A DNA stretch of 64,000 bases, taken from the NCBI GenBank assembly GCA_964019055.1, contig OZ025207.1:25701617-25765616 (forward strand), written 5' to 3'. The position numbers were made by a program, and so were the translations under genes. Positions 24,801 through 33,300 of this stretch are shown piece after piece; position 1 is the first letter of the stretch, and the number at the start of each line of letters is the position of its first letter. The notes below the pieces were generated by a model, which saw nothing but the letters and a program-made list of their open reading frames with translations, was not told where the DNA came from and did no database searches. This DNA comes from Anthopleura xanthogrammica (Eukaryota; Cnidaria; Anthozoa; Actiniaria; Actiniidae).

Positions 24801-24943
24801 TGCTGATACCGTACTCATATATTTTGGTCTCTATCACAGAACATATTCGACTTTTGGAGAAAAGTGTAGAAGACGAGTTGGAATGCTTACCAATAAGAAG
24901 TTTTTCAAGAGCTAGTCTTTCCAGTCCCCCAACAACCCCATAA
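12897..24943 (+). CDS. KIAA0513: KIAA0513 homologue (SBF2-like conserved protein)
   Basis: Eleven exons with matching phases: 12897-12933, 14059-14152, 15001-15049, 15734-15778, 15891-15964, 19863-19942, 20710-20773, 21352-21426, 21644-21724, 23995-24089 and 24840-24943, giving 265 residues. Conserved blocks, recognised from the human protein, are FYRLIQFFAVVLFE (about residues 87-100), PAKNLMNMCFTFYHE (about 109-123), QSMRYWNAAFFDALHSE (about 149-165) and NMKAFGL...FLHKMSTIGELD (about 205-230). The N terminus is acidic and Ser-rich. The C-terminal tail is Ser/Pro-rich. Human KIAA0513 is longer (about 411) at the N terminus; its function is poorly known, with reported links to neuronal signalling and cytoskeletal partners. 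The gene is spread over 12 kb, and its introns are unusually rich in transposons. Identification is firm; no biochemical role can be read from the sequence. Confidence 0.9.
12934..14058 (+). other. Intron 1 of the KIAA0513 homologue
   Basis: Donor GTATTG at 12934 and acceptor ACTAG at 14054-14058. It is AT-rich with no repeats or exon candidates that I could recognise. Confidence 0.6.
16120..16295. mobile_element. Palindromic MITE, 'gggcataatgttttccc' family (copy 2, nearly intact)
   Basis: Starts cttgggcataatgttttccc and ends gggaaaacattatgcccaag, an almost perfect terminal inverted repeat. Inside are the paired motifs agaatgacatgtggtc and agaccattcc flanking a central aacaaagaat core. Confidence 0.88.
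16310..16432. mobile_element. MITE, 'gcagctcaatttggaggac' family (copy 1)
   Basis: Contains gcagctcaatatggaggac at the left and tcctccaaattgaactgc at the right, with the shared inner phrase ctcaggagattgaaattct. Other copies are at 16676-16812, 20364-20497, 26740-26795 (half) and 31012-31342 (interrupted). Confidence 0.8.
16676..16812. mobile_element. MITE, 'gcagctcaatttggaggac' family (copy 2)
   Basis: Outer ends tagacccctttcacgtgacg and tgttgcaaggggtcta form the terminal inverted repeat; inner ends are agcagctcaatttgcaggac and gtcctccaaattgagctgc. The outer tagacccc/ggggtcta pair defines the element boundary. Confidence 0.85.
17069..17138. repeat. Perfect hairpin with 21-bp arms
   Basis: cagccgttcttagtgtcggtc at 17069 is followed after a G-rich loop by its exact reverse complement gaccgacactaagaacggctg. 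It could be a young solo element or a structured non-coding segment. No second copy was seen in the window. Confidence 0.85.
17179..17530. mobile_element. Non-autonomous DNA transposon with cggataaatttgaaaa subterminal motifs
   Basis: The left end aggtcctcctccacac and right end gtgtggaagggtcct are inverted, followed inward by cggataaatttgaaaac and its complement tttcaaatttatccg. The motif recurs internally (17385-17400). The frame at 17350-17532 lies wholly inside the element and is not a gene. Confidence 0.75.
18227..18391 (-). CDS. Possible first coding exon of an unrecognised gene nested in KIAA0513 intron 5
   Basis: On the minus strand an ATG at 18391 opens 55 codons that end exactly at a strong donor, GTG|gtaagt (18226-18221). 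The peptide begins MSHLPKLKPSHLYICDRL and ends near GLGKYKIDHNV. It is polar and mixed in composition, without low complexity. No repeat match in the window covers it. No convincing downstream exon was found between 15965 and 18220. I do not recognise the protein. It could be a genuine nested gene, a terminal exon of a lineage-specific gene, or a chance frame. Confidence 0.3.
18963..19095. repeat. Inverted repeat, atcccacgccatagaaaatac arms
   Basis: Left arm atcccacgccatagaaaata and right arm tattttctatggtgtgggat differ by one base and enclose about 90 bp. A MITE abutting the next palindrome at 19103. Confidence 0.75.
19103..19256. repeat. Long nested inverted repeat, ttatacaatggtttc arms
   Basis: Arms ttatacaatggtttctcg...ggcataccgtgg...atattcca mirror tggaatatcccacg-type sequence at the right, ending ccattgtataa. 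An inner palindrome gtgtatacacactcg...cgtgtgtatac sits at the centre. The element lies only 8 bp from the 18963-19095 palindrome. Confidence 0.75.
20004..20180. mobile_element. Short TIR element, tagctgggttTCA ends (uninterrupted copy)
   Basis: Starts tatagctgggtttcacttg and ends gattgaaacccagctata. Internal phrases include catttcctgtctcgtg, gaattctttctggctgacag and tttggagcagataatgag. A second copy at about 28800-29255 carries an inserted MITE, and a fragment at 62766-62850 keeps the same intact central site. Confidence 0.8.
20193..20365. mobile_element. Palindromic MITE, 'gggcataatgttttccc' family (copy 3)
   Basis: Contains ttttcccatttcag at the left, the core ttaaacaaagaaatgatactctaggg and aaatgggaaaccatt at the right. 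The ends have diverged from the other copies. Confidence 0.7.
20364..20497. mobile_element. MITE, 'gcagctcaatttggaggac' family (copy 3)
   Basis: Runs from tagaccccttgcagcacg to cgtcacgtgcaagggttcta, with inner gcagctcaatttcgaggac and tcctccaaattgagctgc. It abuts or overlaps the previous element at the shared tataga, so the two inserted side by side. Confidence 0.82.
21890..21966 (+). repeat. 21-bp tandem repeat
   Basis: The unit aggcacctcataacacttca(t) starts at 21890, 21911, 21932 and 21953 (partial). It sits directly 5' of the LINE coding remnant, where a 5'-truncated element joins host sequence. Confidence 0.9.
21967..23020 (+). mobile_element. 5'-truncated LINE 3' end with amplified tail
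   Basis: The bases from about 21967 to 22054 encode RNTIPEDIKNQPSLATFKTK followed by LKTYLFPK and a stop. This is the typical C terminus of the reverse-transcriptase ORF of L2/CR1/RTE-like non-LTR retrotransposons (WNxLPxxIKxxxSLxxFKxxLKxYLF). The 3' UTR follows, ending in a gcgctatataa...ttattattatt tail, as in many invertebrate LINEs. Between them the 48-bp tail unit is expanded 18 times. Upstream LINE sequence is absent, so this is a dead-on-arrival copy inserted in the sense orientation in intron 9 of the KIAA0513 homologue. Confidence 0.75.
22134..22996 (+). repeat. 48-bp satellite, 18 nearly identical copies
   Basis: The unit is ctttttctctgtaacgcgca followed by ctgagactatgtatagtgcgctatatat. 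Because 48 is divisible by three and the unit lacks stops in several frames, the array opens long spurious frames on both strands. Each unit holds the inverted repeat gcgcact / agtgcgc, separated by about 11 bases. The only evident variation is one C/A position (gtaacgcgc versus gtaaagcgc). The A form is present in copies 1, 5, 6, 12 and 14. Confidence 0.95.
23355..23685. mobile_element. Interspersed element with tctgcgcatgc ends (copy 1)
   Basis: Starts aaaacgtctgcgcatgc and ends gcatgcgcaaacattttt. It matches 38524-38838 over its whole length (ggtctcacaaaagtatactc, aaaactcttctaaa and others). No open frame; MITE-like. Confidence 0.82.
24127..24293. mobile_element. MITE, TAGTCCC...GGGACTA family (copy 2)
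   Basis: A 167-bp palindrome, tagtccccttcacagttccc to gggaactgtgaaggggacta, with arms of more than 60 bp. Nearly the whole element folds on itself. It carries ccatcttgaaagg and cctttcaagatgg in the arms. Intronic, just 38 bp after exon 10 of the KIAA0513 homologue. Confidence 0.9.
24312..24403. repeat. Inverted repeat with atacgagcaac ends
   Basis: Left atacgagcaacgaaatgg and right gaatgttgctcgtat flank a centre containing caacattgtgacgttgcaag. Related sequences occur at 24590-24830 and 42608-42960. Confidence 0.65.
24404..24582. mobile_element. MITE with tagaccattttcgagatgcg ends
   Basis: Left atagaccattttcgagatgcg / gcgctttct / atatcgcaggcgc is mirrored at the right by gcgcctgcgatatttttgaaagcgc and tatcgaaaattgtctatt. 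A fragment of the same family is nested at about 29047-29095. Confidence 0.8.
24590..24830 (+). repeat. Interspersed repeat 'ttctactcctgcatcat' (copy 1)
   Basis: Phrases gagcttctactcctgcatca, gccgtgcaacaaaattttg, ttgcgcgacaagttgcacga and attacagcaccctccctaac reappear in reverse orientation at 42608-42880. The repeat ends only about 10 bp before the last exon of the KIAA0513 homologue. Confidence 0.75.
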
Positions 24944-25752
24944 CCACAGGAAGCCCAACTGTAATGGGTTTGTGGTAATAGTATTAGAAATGTAATTATT
25001 ATTTATTTTTTCAACCTCACTACGTCGGGGGGGGGGGGGGTGGCTTCATGTATATAAAGCACTTAATTGAGAGTATTAACCACAGGGAGACCAATTTACA
25101 TCAAAATGCGCATGAAAGGTGAAAATTATTTTTACTTTTATCTCAATTTGGCTCCCTGTGTATTGACATACAAGTTCTCGGATTCTTGGTCACTGTTTTT
25201 GTATGTACGATGACCGAGGGAAATACTTAACTAGAAGGGGTGCTTGCAGTCTAACTTCCTCATTAACCAGCTGATCTGAGAAAAAGTATTCACTAATCAG
25301 AATCGACAAAAATTTACAAAACTGAGGTGTCATCCTTAGTAGCCCAGCGACTCGGGAATCGCCGTTATTTCTTTGTTTTACTTTTTATGCAATAATAAAT
25401 ACTTAGTAAATGTATACAAAATACCAAAAACCTCGCCGGAAAATCTAGATTTATCTCAAATAGAAACTTTTATAAGTCCATTTTCCATGACACCTCAGTT
25501 TTGCAGTTACGTCATTTCTACGTCACTATTTCAGATCAGCTGGAAATGAAATAAAGAATACTTTAAGGAAAAAATATGTACATCTACCGAAGTTGGACAT
25601 GGGAAGTATAAGTAAACGTAGAAACGAATAATAATCCAACAATTATATTTATTGTTTTTTTATACTTTTAATATGAGGGGCCGTTTATTATAATTATAGT
25701 ATTTTCTAGGGAGATGATAGGCTATATACGTAGATTCTGAGTTTAAAAACAA

Positions 25753-26001
25753 GCGCGATTAGACGGAGCAATTTTCTCTGTAATTTGTCTCGCGACGGCG
25801 TTGCGACCGAAGTTGCATGGAGCATTGCGTGCGGCGAGGAAGAATTTGAAAAATGTTGCGAGAGTAGTCGTTGCGAAAAGTAGAATTCTTTTTTTACTTT
25901 TGGCAACGATTGCGTATCCGTTGCACCATGTAAACCCTCTTGCAACTTGCTATTGCGAGACTAAGACAAGTTGCAGAGAAAATTGCTCCGTCTAATCGCG
26001 C
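25753..26001. mobile_element. TIR element with gcgcgattagacggagcaat ends
   Basis: Left gcgcgattagacggagcaat plus tttctctg is mirrored at 25972-26001 by cagagaaa and attgctccgtctaatcgcgc. The perfect terminal repeats of about 29 bp suggest recent insertion. The interior is rich in ttgcaac/gttgcga motifs on both strands. Confidence 0.88.
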
Positions 26002-26606
26002 CATTACAAACGTAATATTCATTTGTGCGCCTCAAAGAATTTATACAGACTATTAATGAACACAGATATAAAATGACTTCCCGTTTCTTTGATAGCTAAC
26101 TCCACCAAATGTTGATTTTAAAAAACTGCTGAAACCTTTAAAACACGCATAGTCCAACCCCCTGTCCCCCTTGCTCCTTTAGTATTCAAGCCTTTTATGG
26201 TAAAAAATGTTGAAATGGAACTGCGACAGTAAATACAACTATTGAGTTATTCTTGTGGTGCAACCATTTGTGGTGCAACCACGTGAGTGATTCAAGATCT
26301 CTTGAGATATAAATAACAATGAAACAGCCGCCATCTTGGTTGATGTAACAAGAGAATTTTAATGAGGAATGCTTTGTTATCGTCAACCAACAAGGCGGTT
26401 GTGATGTAACATGCATCCAAGAATATTGGGTGTCTACCATTTGTCAAAGATTCCTGGATCCAACCTTGGATTGTGAAACTTGAAAATGAGCACTACTGTT
26501 CTAGATTCATTATGAATGGAATCTTTGATCAGGTAATTATTTTCTTATTACAAATAAAAAATAATAACAAAGCAAAATAAAATCAAAGTCAAAAAAGTCA
26601 AACCTA

Positions 26607-26697
26607 ACAATTTCTTCTTCTTCTTCTTCTTCTTCTTCTTCCTCCTCCTCCTCCTCCTCCTCCTCCACCTTCTACCTCTTCTACTGCTGCTGCTGCA
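26607..26697 (+). repeat. (TTC)n(CTC)n(CTG)n compound microsatellite
   Basis: A ttcttc run passes into cctcctcc and then ctgctgctg. The poly-Lys/Arg frame on the minus strand is its translation, not a gene. Confidence 0.95.
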
Positions 26698-26739
26698 GGT
26701 GCCGTGCTGCTTTCCTTTTAGTTTTTGGCGAAAATGAAC

Positions 26740-26795
26740 TATAATGCAGCTCAATTTGGAGGACAAAACAATAGGTTTCAATTCTCAGGAGATAC
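26740..26795. mobile_element. Half MITE, 'gcagctcaatttggaggac' family
   Basis: Only the left half remains: atgcagctcaatttggagga, caaaacaataggtttc and aattctcaggaga. The right arm is missing, so the copy is truncated. Confidence 0.7.
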
Positions 26796-27288
26796 GTCTA
26801 TTGTATGGGGGAGGGGTTTGGGGAGAGGGACTGGCCGCTGGTTATAGCCGGTTCTTCCCATTGTCTTCCAGTAATTCACCCCAATCACAACACATATCAT
26901 AGAGATACGGGCACGGCTATGTTCTAAGTGAGGGCTATGAATTTGCCGTTCCGTTTTACGCTAATACGAAAACCGCTCTATAATAAGCACTGTAGCTTGT
27001 TTTGTTCAACTTAACTTTGTCACTATTTCCTCTAAAAAAAATTCTATTTGGTTTCCAATTTTTATTCGTTCATTTGTTTTCTCAAGATCATTGTTGTTCG
27101 CCATTATTTCTACTAAAAAATTCAATTTGTTTTTTGTATATTCATTTATGCACTTATTTTTCAATTTTTTTATTTTCAATCGTACAATCGTTCATTTGCT
27201 TTTTCTATATTCACTGGTTGGGTTCCCTGTGATGTCCCAACGAGCCATTCGGTCCAATTTCATGACGCAAGGCTCATCTCATCTCTAA

Positions 27289-27312
27289 CAATAATCCAAG
27301 ATGGCGGCGGGT
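27289..27312 (+). promoter_or_regulatory. YY1-type motif overlapping the RANBP9/10 start codon
   Basis: The sequence caagATGGCGGCG contains the AAGATGGCGGC consensus recognised by YY1. It spans the ATG at 27301. YY1 sites placed over start codons near the transcription start are known in animal housekeeping genes. Binding here is inferred. Confidence 0.5.
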
Positions 27313-30300
27313 TCGAGCAGTGCTTCGGATTCCAACCAACAAGTCGACAGGATATCTTCCCTTTACCCTAAGGTAGATGAGTCAGAAACCCCATTACCGC
27401 GATGCTGGAGCCCTAAAGACAAATTCACCTTTATAGGACTATCTCAGAACAATTTGAGAGTCCATTACAAAGGTAATACATAATGTCGTTTTTCCTTTTC
27501 ACCCTCATTATTTGTGCATCTTGAATTTCGTCTGTCTTGTTTTACTGTCAAACTTTTATGTTCCCTCCTCCGAACTATTGTTTCTTTTTATCCATTATCT
27601 TGAAACCTTGAGGCTTCGTTAGAGGCTACTTTATAGGTACAACTGATTTCTTTTGCCTTCTCTTGTCTAGTCTCTCAGCGCACTTATTTGTTTACAACCT
27701 AAAGATATTTTTTTATAAAAAGATCCCTGTTTTCCCCAAATAATTTATACACTTATTCTTAATCCAGCTTCTTTCCTCTTTAATACAGTTATTCCAGTTA
27801 AAATCCACCAAGTTTATAGACATACTTTTATTTATCCTTCTTTCTTTAAAGAGAAGTCAAATTTTTTTTGATGCCCGAAAGATTTCTTTATTTTGAAGAT
27901 AATATTCTCGAAATTTTGCTTTTTATATCATAAAACGAAAAAGATTGTAAAACATAGATAGTAGAAAAACTTACATGAAATTTATGGTAATTGAATATTT
28001 TTTTATTTGCATTTAAATCCAAGCAGATATAAAACAGGATTTAAGTTTCTTCAATTGATAATGAAACAGTTGTGCCAATTTTATATTCATCAAAATAAAT
28101 TCTAAAATTTTCTTTATAGAAAATAAGATATCTTCAAAATCATTGTTTTCATAGGAAGCTTGAGGACAGTATTACATGCTTTCTTTAATTTTTTTAAAGT
28201 TTGAGTATACTGGTCAGTGTAGATGTAGATCTTTGAGAAATATAAATATTTGTCAAGAACTATTTCTTATGCCAAATAATAAAAAGAATTATCAGGTTTC
28301 AAGATCATGAATAGAAAGCCAAGGCGGAGATTAGGTTTACAGCAGAATATATTTTCCAGAGCATTTTTCATACATTTGTTCTTCAATGCAAGCCCAGTCT
28401 TGAAGTATTATACCACAATTGTGGTATTGTGGTTTTATTCAAAGCTATATGTGGTATACAGTTTTTCAGCCAGTTATTTCTCTTCTTGTTGTGGTTTATG
28501 GACCATTTGTTTTGGTGTATGATAGTCTATAACAGAAAGAAAATCTGCATAATTGTATTTTCATCAGCAAATTAACATTGATAGTCAGTAGAGCATGTTT
28601 CCATTTCTGACCACATGTCATTCCCTTGAGGATTATTTCTTTGTGTACCAGTATAGATTGTTTTCCCTCAAGTGACAAGGTGGCCATATTGGTGTACCAA
28701 ACAGTTTTTGCATAAAAATATAGAGTTCAACTCACGGAGGATAGAAAGATTGTTTAGGTACACCAATATGGCCACCTGATGTCGCATGAAAACCGCCTAT
28801 GGTATAATAATTGCTTGGTTTCCCTTGGCATCATTTCCTGTCTCGTGTGGAATGTTCATCAACTGAATCACACGTTTCCAATAGAATTCTTTCTGGTTGA
28901 CAGCACATGTATGGTGGTCAGTGTTGGACCACAATAGACCATTTCATGGTTGTCGTCACTTAATCTCAGCCTCGATAGTGTGTAATATATTCCTTAGAAT
29001 TTGACTACAGCTCACAGTAATTTAAGGAATGTACACATTATCAAACAATAGACCATTTTCGAGATGCAATAGCGCTTTCAAAAATATCTATTGAAACACT
29101 TAAAACTTCTACGGGCTTTAGTCAAATTCTAAAGAATAAATTACACACTATCAAGGCTGAGGTTGAGTAATGACAACCGTGAAATGGTCTATTTGGAGCA
29201 GATAATGAGATTCAAAGACTTTTATCAGCTGATTGAAATTCAGTGATATAGATTTGGCTCATAAAAAGTTCTAATTTTATACTCAAAAGAATGGAATATG
29301 GAGAGTGGAAGACATTACTTGAGAATTATACAGTGTAAATCAATTGATGTCTCATAACTCTAACTTGATATATGCATCAGCATCAGTCGACTTCCATGGA
29401 GATCAGAAACACTGTTAAGTCATTGAGTCTTGTTCATCTTTGTGTGCTCAAGTTTGTCTAGTATTAAGCCAGTGTCGACAGTTAGAGTTTCTGGGTAACT
29501 GAGGGGTCTAGTTCCTCTGTTTGGGCACAGGAGTCTTCATAAGATGATGTCGGAGATAACCTGGTCTTTGGCTCTGAAGTAGTGTCCTGCGAAGCAAGCT
29601 CTTCTTTGTGCCACAGTGGTTGAGATGGGAGGGATTTTCCCATAAATCTGAGCTTTAGTAGGGTGGTCCTTCCATGAGAGATTTTTGAACCACATCAACA
29701 GCTCCGCATAAGTGCCATATTCATAAACTGAATGGGTTTTCTACTGCTTCAGGTGTTGGTAAGACTCACAAAGATGCTGCATCAGTCAGAGCTACCCATC
29801 CTATCCCAGCAGCATGTGGACTGTATTACTTTGAAGTTAGGATAGTAAGCAAGGGAAGAGATGGGTAAGAAAACAGCTACCTTCTCAAATCATAGTCATA
29901 ATCATAGTGAACAGATCATGCAAAACACAAAATTGTAATCTATGTCGTAATCATAATGGCCATCATAAAGAATGATTATGACTATGATTATGACATATTA
30001 TTTTATGAGTGTGAACCATTTAGTAAAAGTTATAAGCATATGCCTAGCTGTTTAAATGTGAGCATTTCACACAGCTTGTTCAGCGGAAATCTCTAAAAGA
30101 AAAATGGCAATGCCACTGAACAAAGTCATTGTAGGGGTTTCCAGAACTTGTTACTGTGTATATATAGATTGTTGTTGTAATGACTGTGACTACGATTACA
30201 ACGCCATGTGAACCATGCTTTAGGCTCTCCAAAGGAAAACTAAATAACTAGGATAACTTTCTTGCTATCAGATACATGGGCATTGGTCTTACAGCACAAG

Positions 30301-33300
30301 GAGTCAACATGAACAGATTGCCTGGTAAGTAAAGTAACCTGACTGTTACTTGAGCTTAGTTGACCTTCAGAACAAACTCAAGGTCAACCAATCAGAATTG
30401 AGGATTTGCATGGTATATTGATAAGCATTTCCCATTCAACATTTTCCATACATCGGTTCAAAGTCACAGACAAAACCTTCATCCAACGTCTTTAGCTTGG
30501 GCATAATGTTTCGCCCATTTCAGACCACTTGCCATTCTTGCCATTATTATTTCTTTGTTTGGGCGCAAATGAAACAAAGAAGATCCTATTCTCAAAGGAA
30601 TGACACTTGGTCTGAAATGGGTAAAACAAACACCCAAGGTCTGAAAGAAAAGGTAGTTTCAAAGGATTATTCAAATTTGAACCTCGCAGCCTCAACTGAA
30701 TGCTTTGTGTTTGACCAGTGAACTGATGTATGGAAGGTGTTGAATGTCCCTGTTCAGAAAATGCTAAACAAAAATAGTTGACCCATACTTCATACTTCCT
30801 TTCGGGAAACATCTTCAACTCAGCTGCCTCCTATTCAGTTATTTAGTTTTGCCAAATTAAGTAATCATTAATTAATCTTCAAACCCTCAATTTATTATCA
30901 ATACCCTGAAAGAACATCACCTACATGTATATCTTATACACCTGAAAGGCCCAGATATTTCTGTAATCTGTAAAAAAAAGTGATTATTCCTAAGATGTGT
31001 CAATACTCACAAAAGACCCCTTTCACAAGACATCGAATCAGCTCAATTTGAAGTCTAACAAAACAAAAGAATTTCAATCTCCTGTGAATGGGGCTGTGTG
31101 GCAGTGACATCAAACTCAGACAAGCAAATCAAATTTCTCTTCTCCTTGAGACTTTTTTTAAAAAGCAATTCTTTATAATAAAAATAAATTTCTCCATTTT
31201 CTTTTCAGTATAATATTACACTTGTCTGAGTCATGCATCTATTAAGCAGGCTATTTTTAGAATAGCCACGCAGCCCTATTTGAACCTCTTGTTTTGTCCT
31301 TCAAATTGAGCTGCATTCCGACATGCTGCTAGGGGTCTATATCAAATATTTCTTCTAATTTTTAATGCACTTAATACAAATTTCTTTGTCATTCTGGGCT
31401 TAAGTGTGTTCTTGATCTTATTAAAGGATGGGAGAAGAACTCATATGGTTACCATGGAGATGATGGTCATTCATTCTGCTCATCTGGGACAGGCAAGCCG
31501 TATGGACCAACGTTTACTACAGGAGACGTGATTGGTTGTGGATTAAACTTGATTGATAATACCTGTTTCTATACTAAGAATGGTGTTAATCTAGGTAATG
31601 GCTTGGTAAATTATTAGATATGTTAATTGTTTCATCAAGCTAATTTTTCTGGGGGGGGGGGGGAGGGGGATTTGAAGCTCCAGGCAGGATTCAAACCTGT
31701 GACCTTCTGTTTGTTACTCAGGCGTTCTAACCACTAAGCCACTAAGCTACTGGAAACCCATAGTGGTCACATAAACAGGGTCTTGATGGTATTTAGGTAA
31801 TAATTACTGTACACTTGACCTCTTCAATTTGGGCATATGGTTTTCCCATTTCAGACCACATGCCATTCATGTGTCTTCTCATGTGCAACCATTAGACAAA
31901 GAAATGATACTCTAGGGAATGACACATGGCCTGATATAGCATTACTGGAGAACCCGGTGAAAAACCTTAGGATCGAGAGACCCAAGAAAGTCACATGCTT
32001 ACATAATTATGTGATTACACTAAGTCCAGGAATCAAACCTGAGACCCCAAAGGTGAGAGGCAAGTGTACTACCACTACACCACCCTTGATTCTCTTTCTT
32101 TTAGCAATGCCATAACCTTTTTTATGCATTGATAATATCAATACATAATCCTATTGTTGAGCATAATAATTTTTGAGTTGTTGAGCTGGAAAGTTAAGAG
32201 TACCCCGTATGGTACCCCGTATGGCACCCCGTAAGTTACATAGAATCTATGGATATTTCTAACTTATTTCCTTAATTTATTTAGGTATTGCATTCAGAGA
32301 TCTTCCAGTAAGTTTTAAAGTTTTTTCTTGCTTATCTTGAGGTGTCTAGTGGTGAAAATTAAAAAATAAAATAATTATTATTTCAGTCCAATCTTTATCC
32401 AACTGTTGGTCTACAAACACCAGGAGAAGTTGTAGATGCAAATTTTGGGCAACTACCATTCCTATACAACATTGAAGAAGAGATAAAAGTAAGGAACGGT
32501 TTCCATGGATGTATACTATTGTCTGTCTACTGTATGATGATAATAATAATAATAGCTTTACTAAACCAAACTTGAGAAAAAATATACGAATAGTTTACAA
32601 ATAATAAATGTATGTACAGTATATATACATACATTTATTATTTGTAAACCATTTGTATATTTTTTCTCAGCTCTATTACAGAGCTCTATTTTTTTAATAT
32701 ATAAAAAAAATAGAGCTCTATAATAGAGCTGTTAAGTGTGACGTCAATTGTATGCCGAAAGAAAAATGGCTTCTGGGTCCAAAACGTGTCTTTATGACAC
32801 GATTTATTGTCCAAAGTCTTAATAGTTTCAGATGGAGGTTAAATCATTGACTCAGAGAACATTATTTTGTCATTTATTTGATCAGTTTTTGTAAACATTT
32901 CGACCCAGAAATACATCAGAACTTACAGTCAAACTAAGAATATCGTGAACACCTAAAATATGTCTGGAATGTTTATTTAGGCCATTGCTTGTAAAAAAGA
33001 TGTTTCCCACCACCATGAAAAAAAAATTGTATTGAATCCTTCTCTCGTGTATCCAGCTGTCTCGAATAGAAACTTCTAATTTCAGGAGAATAAAACTAAA
33101 ATATGAAGTTTGAAACTTTTAAATGGGAAAATACTTTGCGTGACCGCGCTGTGATCAAACACAAACATTCCAGACATATTTCAGGTGTTCACGGTTTTCT
33201 TAGTTTGACTGTAAGAGCTCTATACAACTTATTCTGTCATCTTCTGACATGGCTTTTGGCACATTACAGGTGGCTGGTCAGTCGCCGGTCATAATGACCA

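Larger units (their letters stand above)
24944..27300. other. Intergenic region, KIAA0513 homologue to RANBP9/10
   Basis: Same-strand spacer holding the KIAA0513 3' UTR (AATAAA near 25551), a 14-base G run near 25030, a TIR element (25753-26001), a TTC/CTC/CTG microsatellite, a half MITE and the RANBP9/10 promoter. The short frames at 27002-27288 are AT-rich noise. No further gene is seen. Confidence 0.6.
27473..29752 (+). other. Intron 1 of RANBP9/10
   Basis: Donor GTAATA at 27473 and acceptor TTCAG at 29748-29752. The first 1 kb is plain AT-rich sequence. The second part is a cluster of MITEs (28595-29255). The remainder (29260-29750) holds no feature that I can name. Confidence 0.65.

Noticed and set aside
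24611..24943. Single 110-codon exon for the end of the KIAA0513 homologue
   Set aside because: The first two thirds match a dispersed repeat also found at 42608-42960; only 24840-24943, after a clear acceptor, is conserved coding sequence.
26548..26781. Lys/Arg-rich minus-strand frame
   Set aside because: Produced by the TTC/CTC microsatellite.
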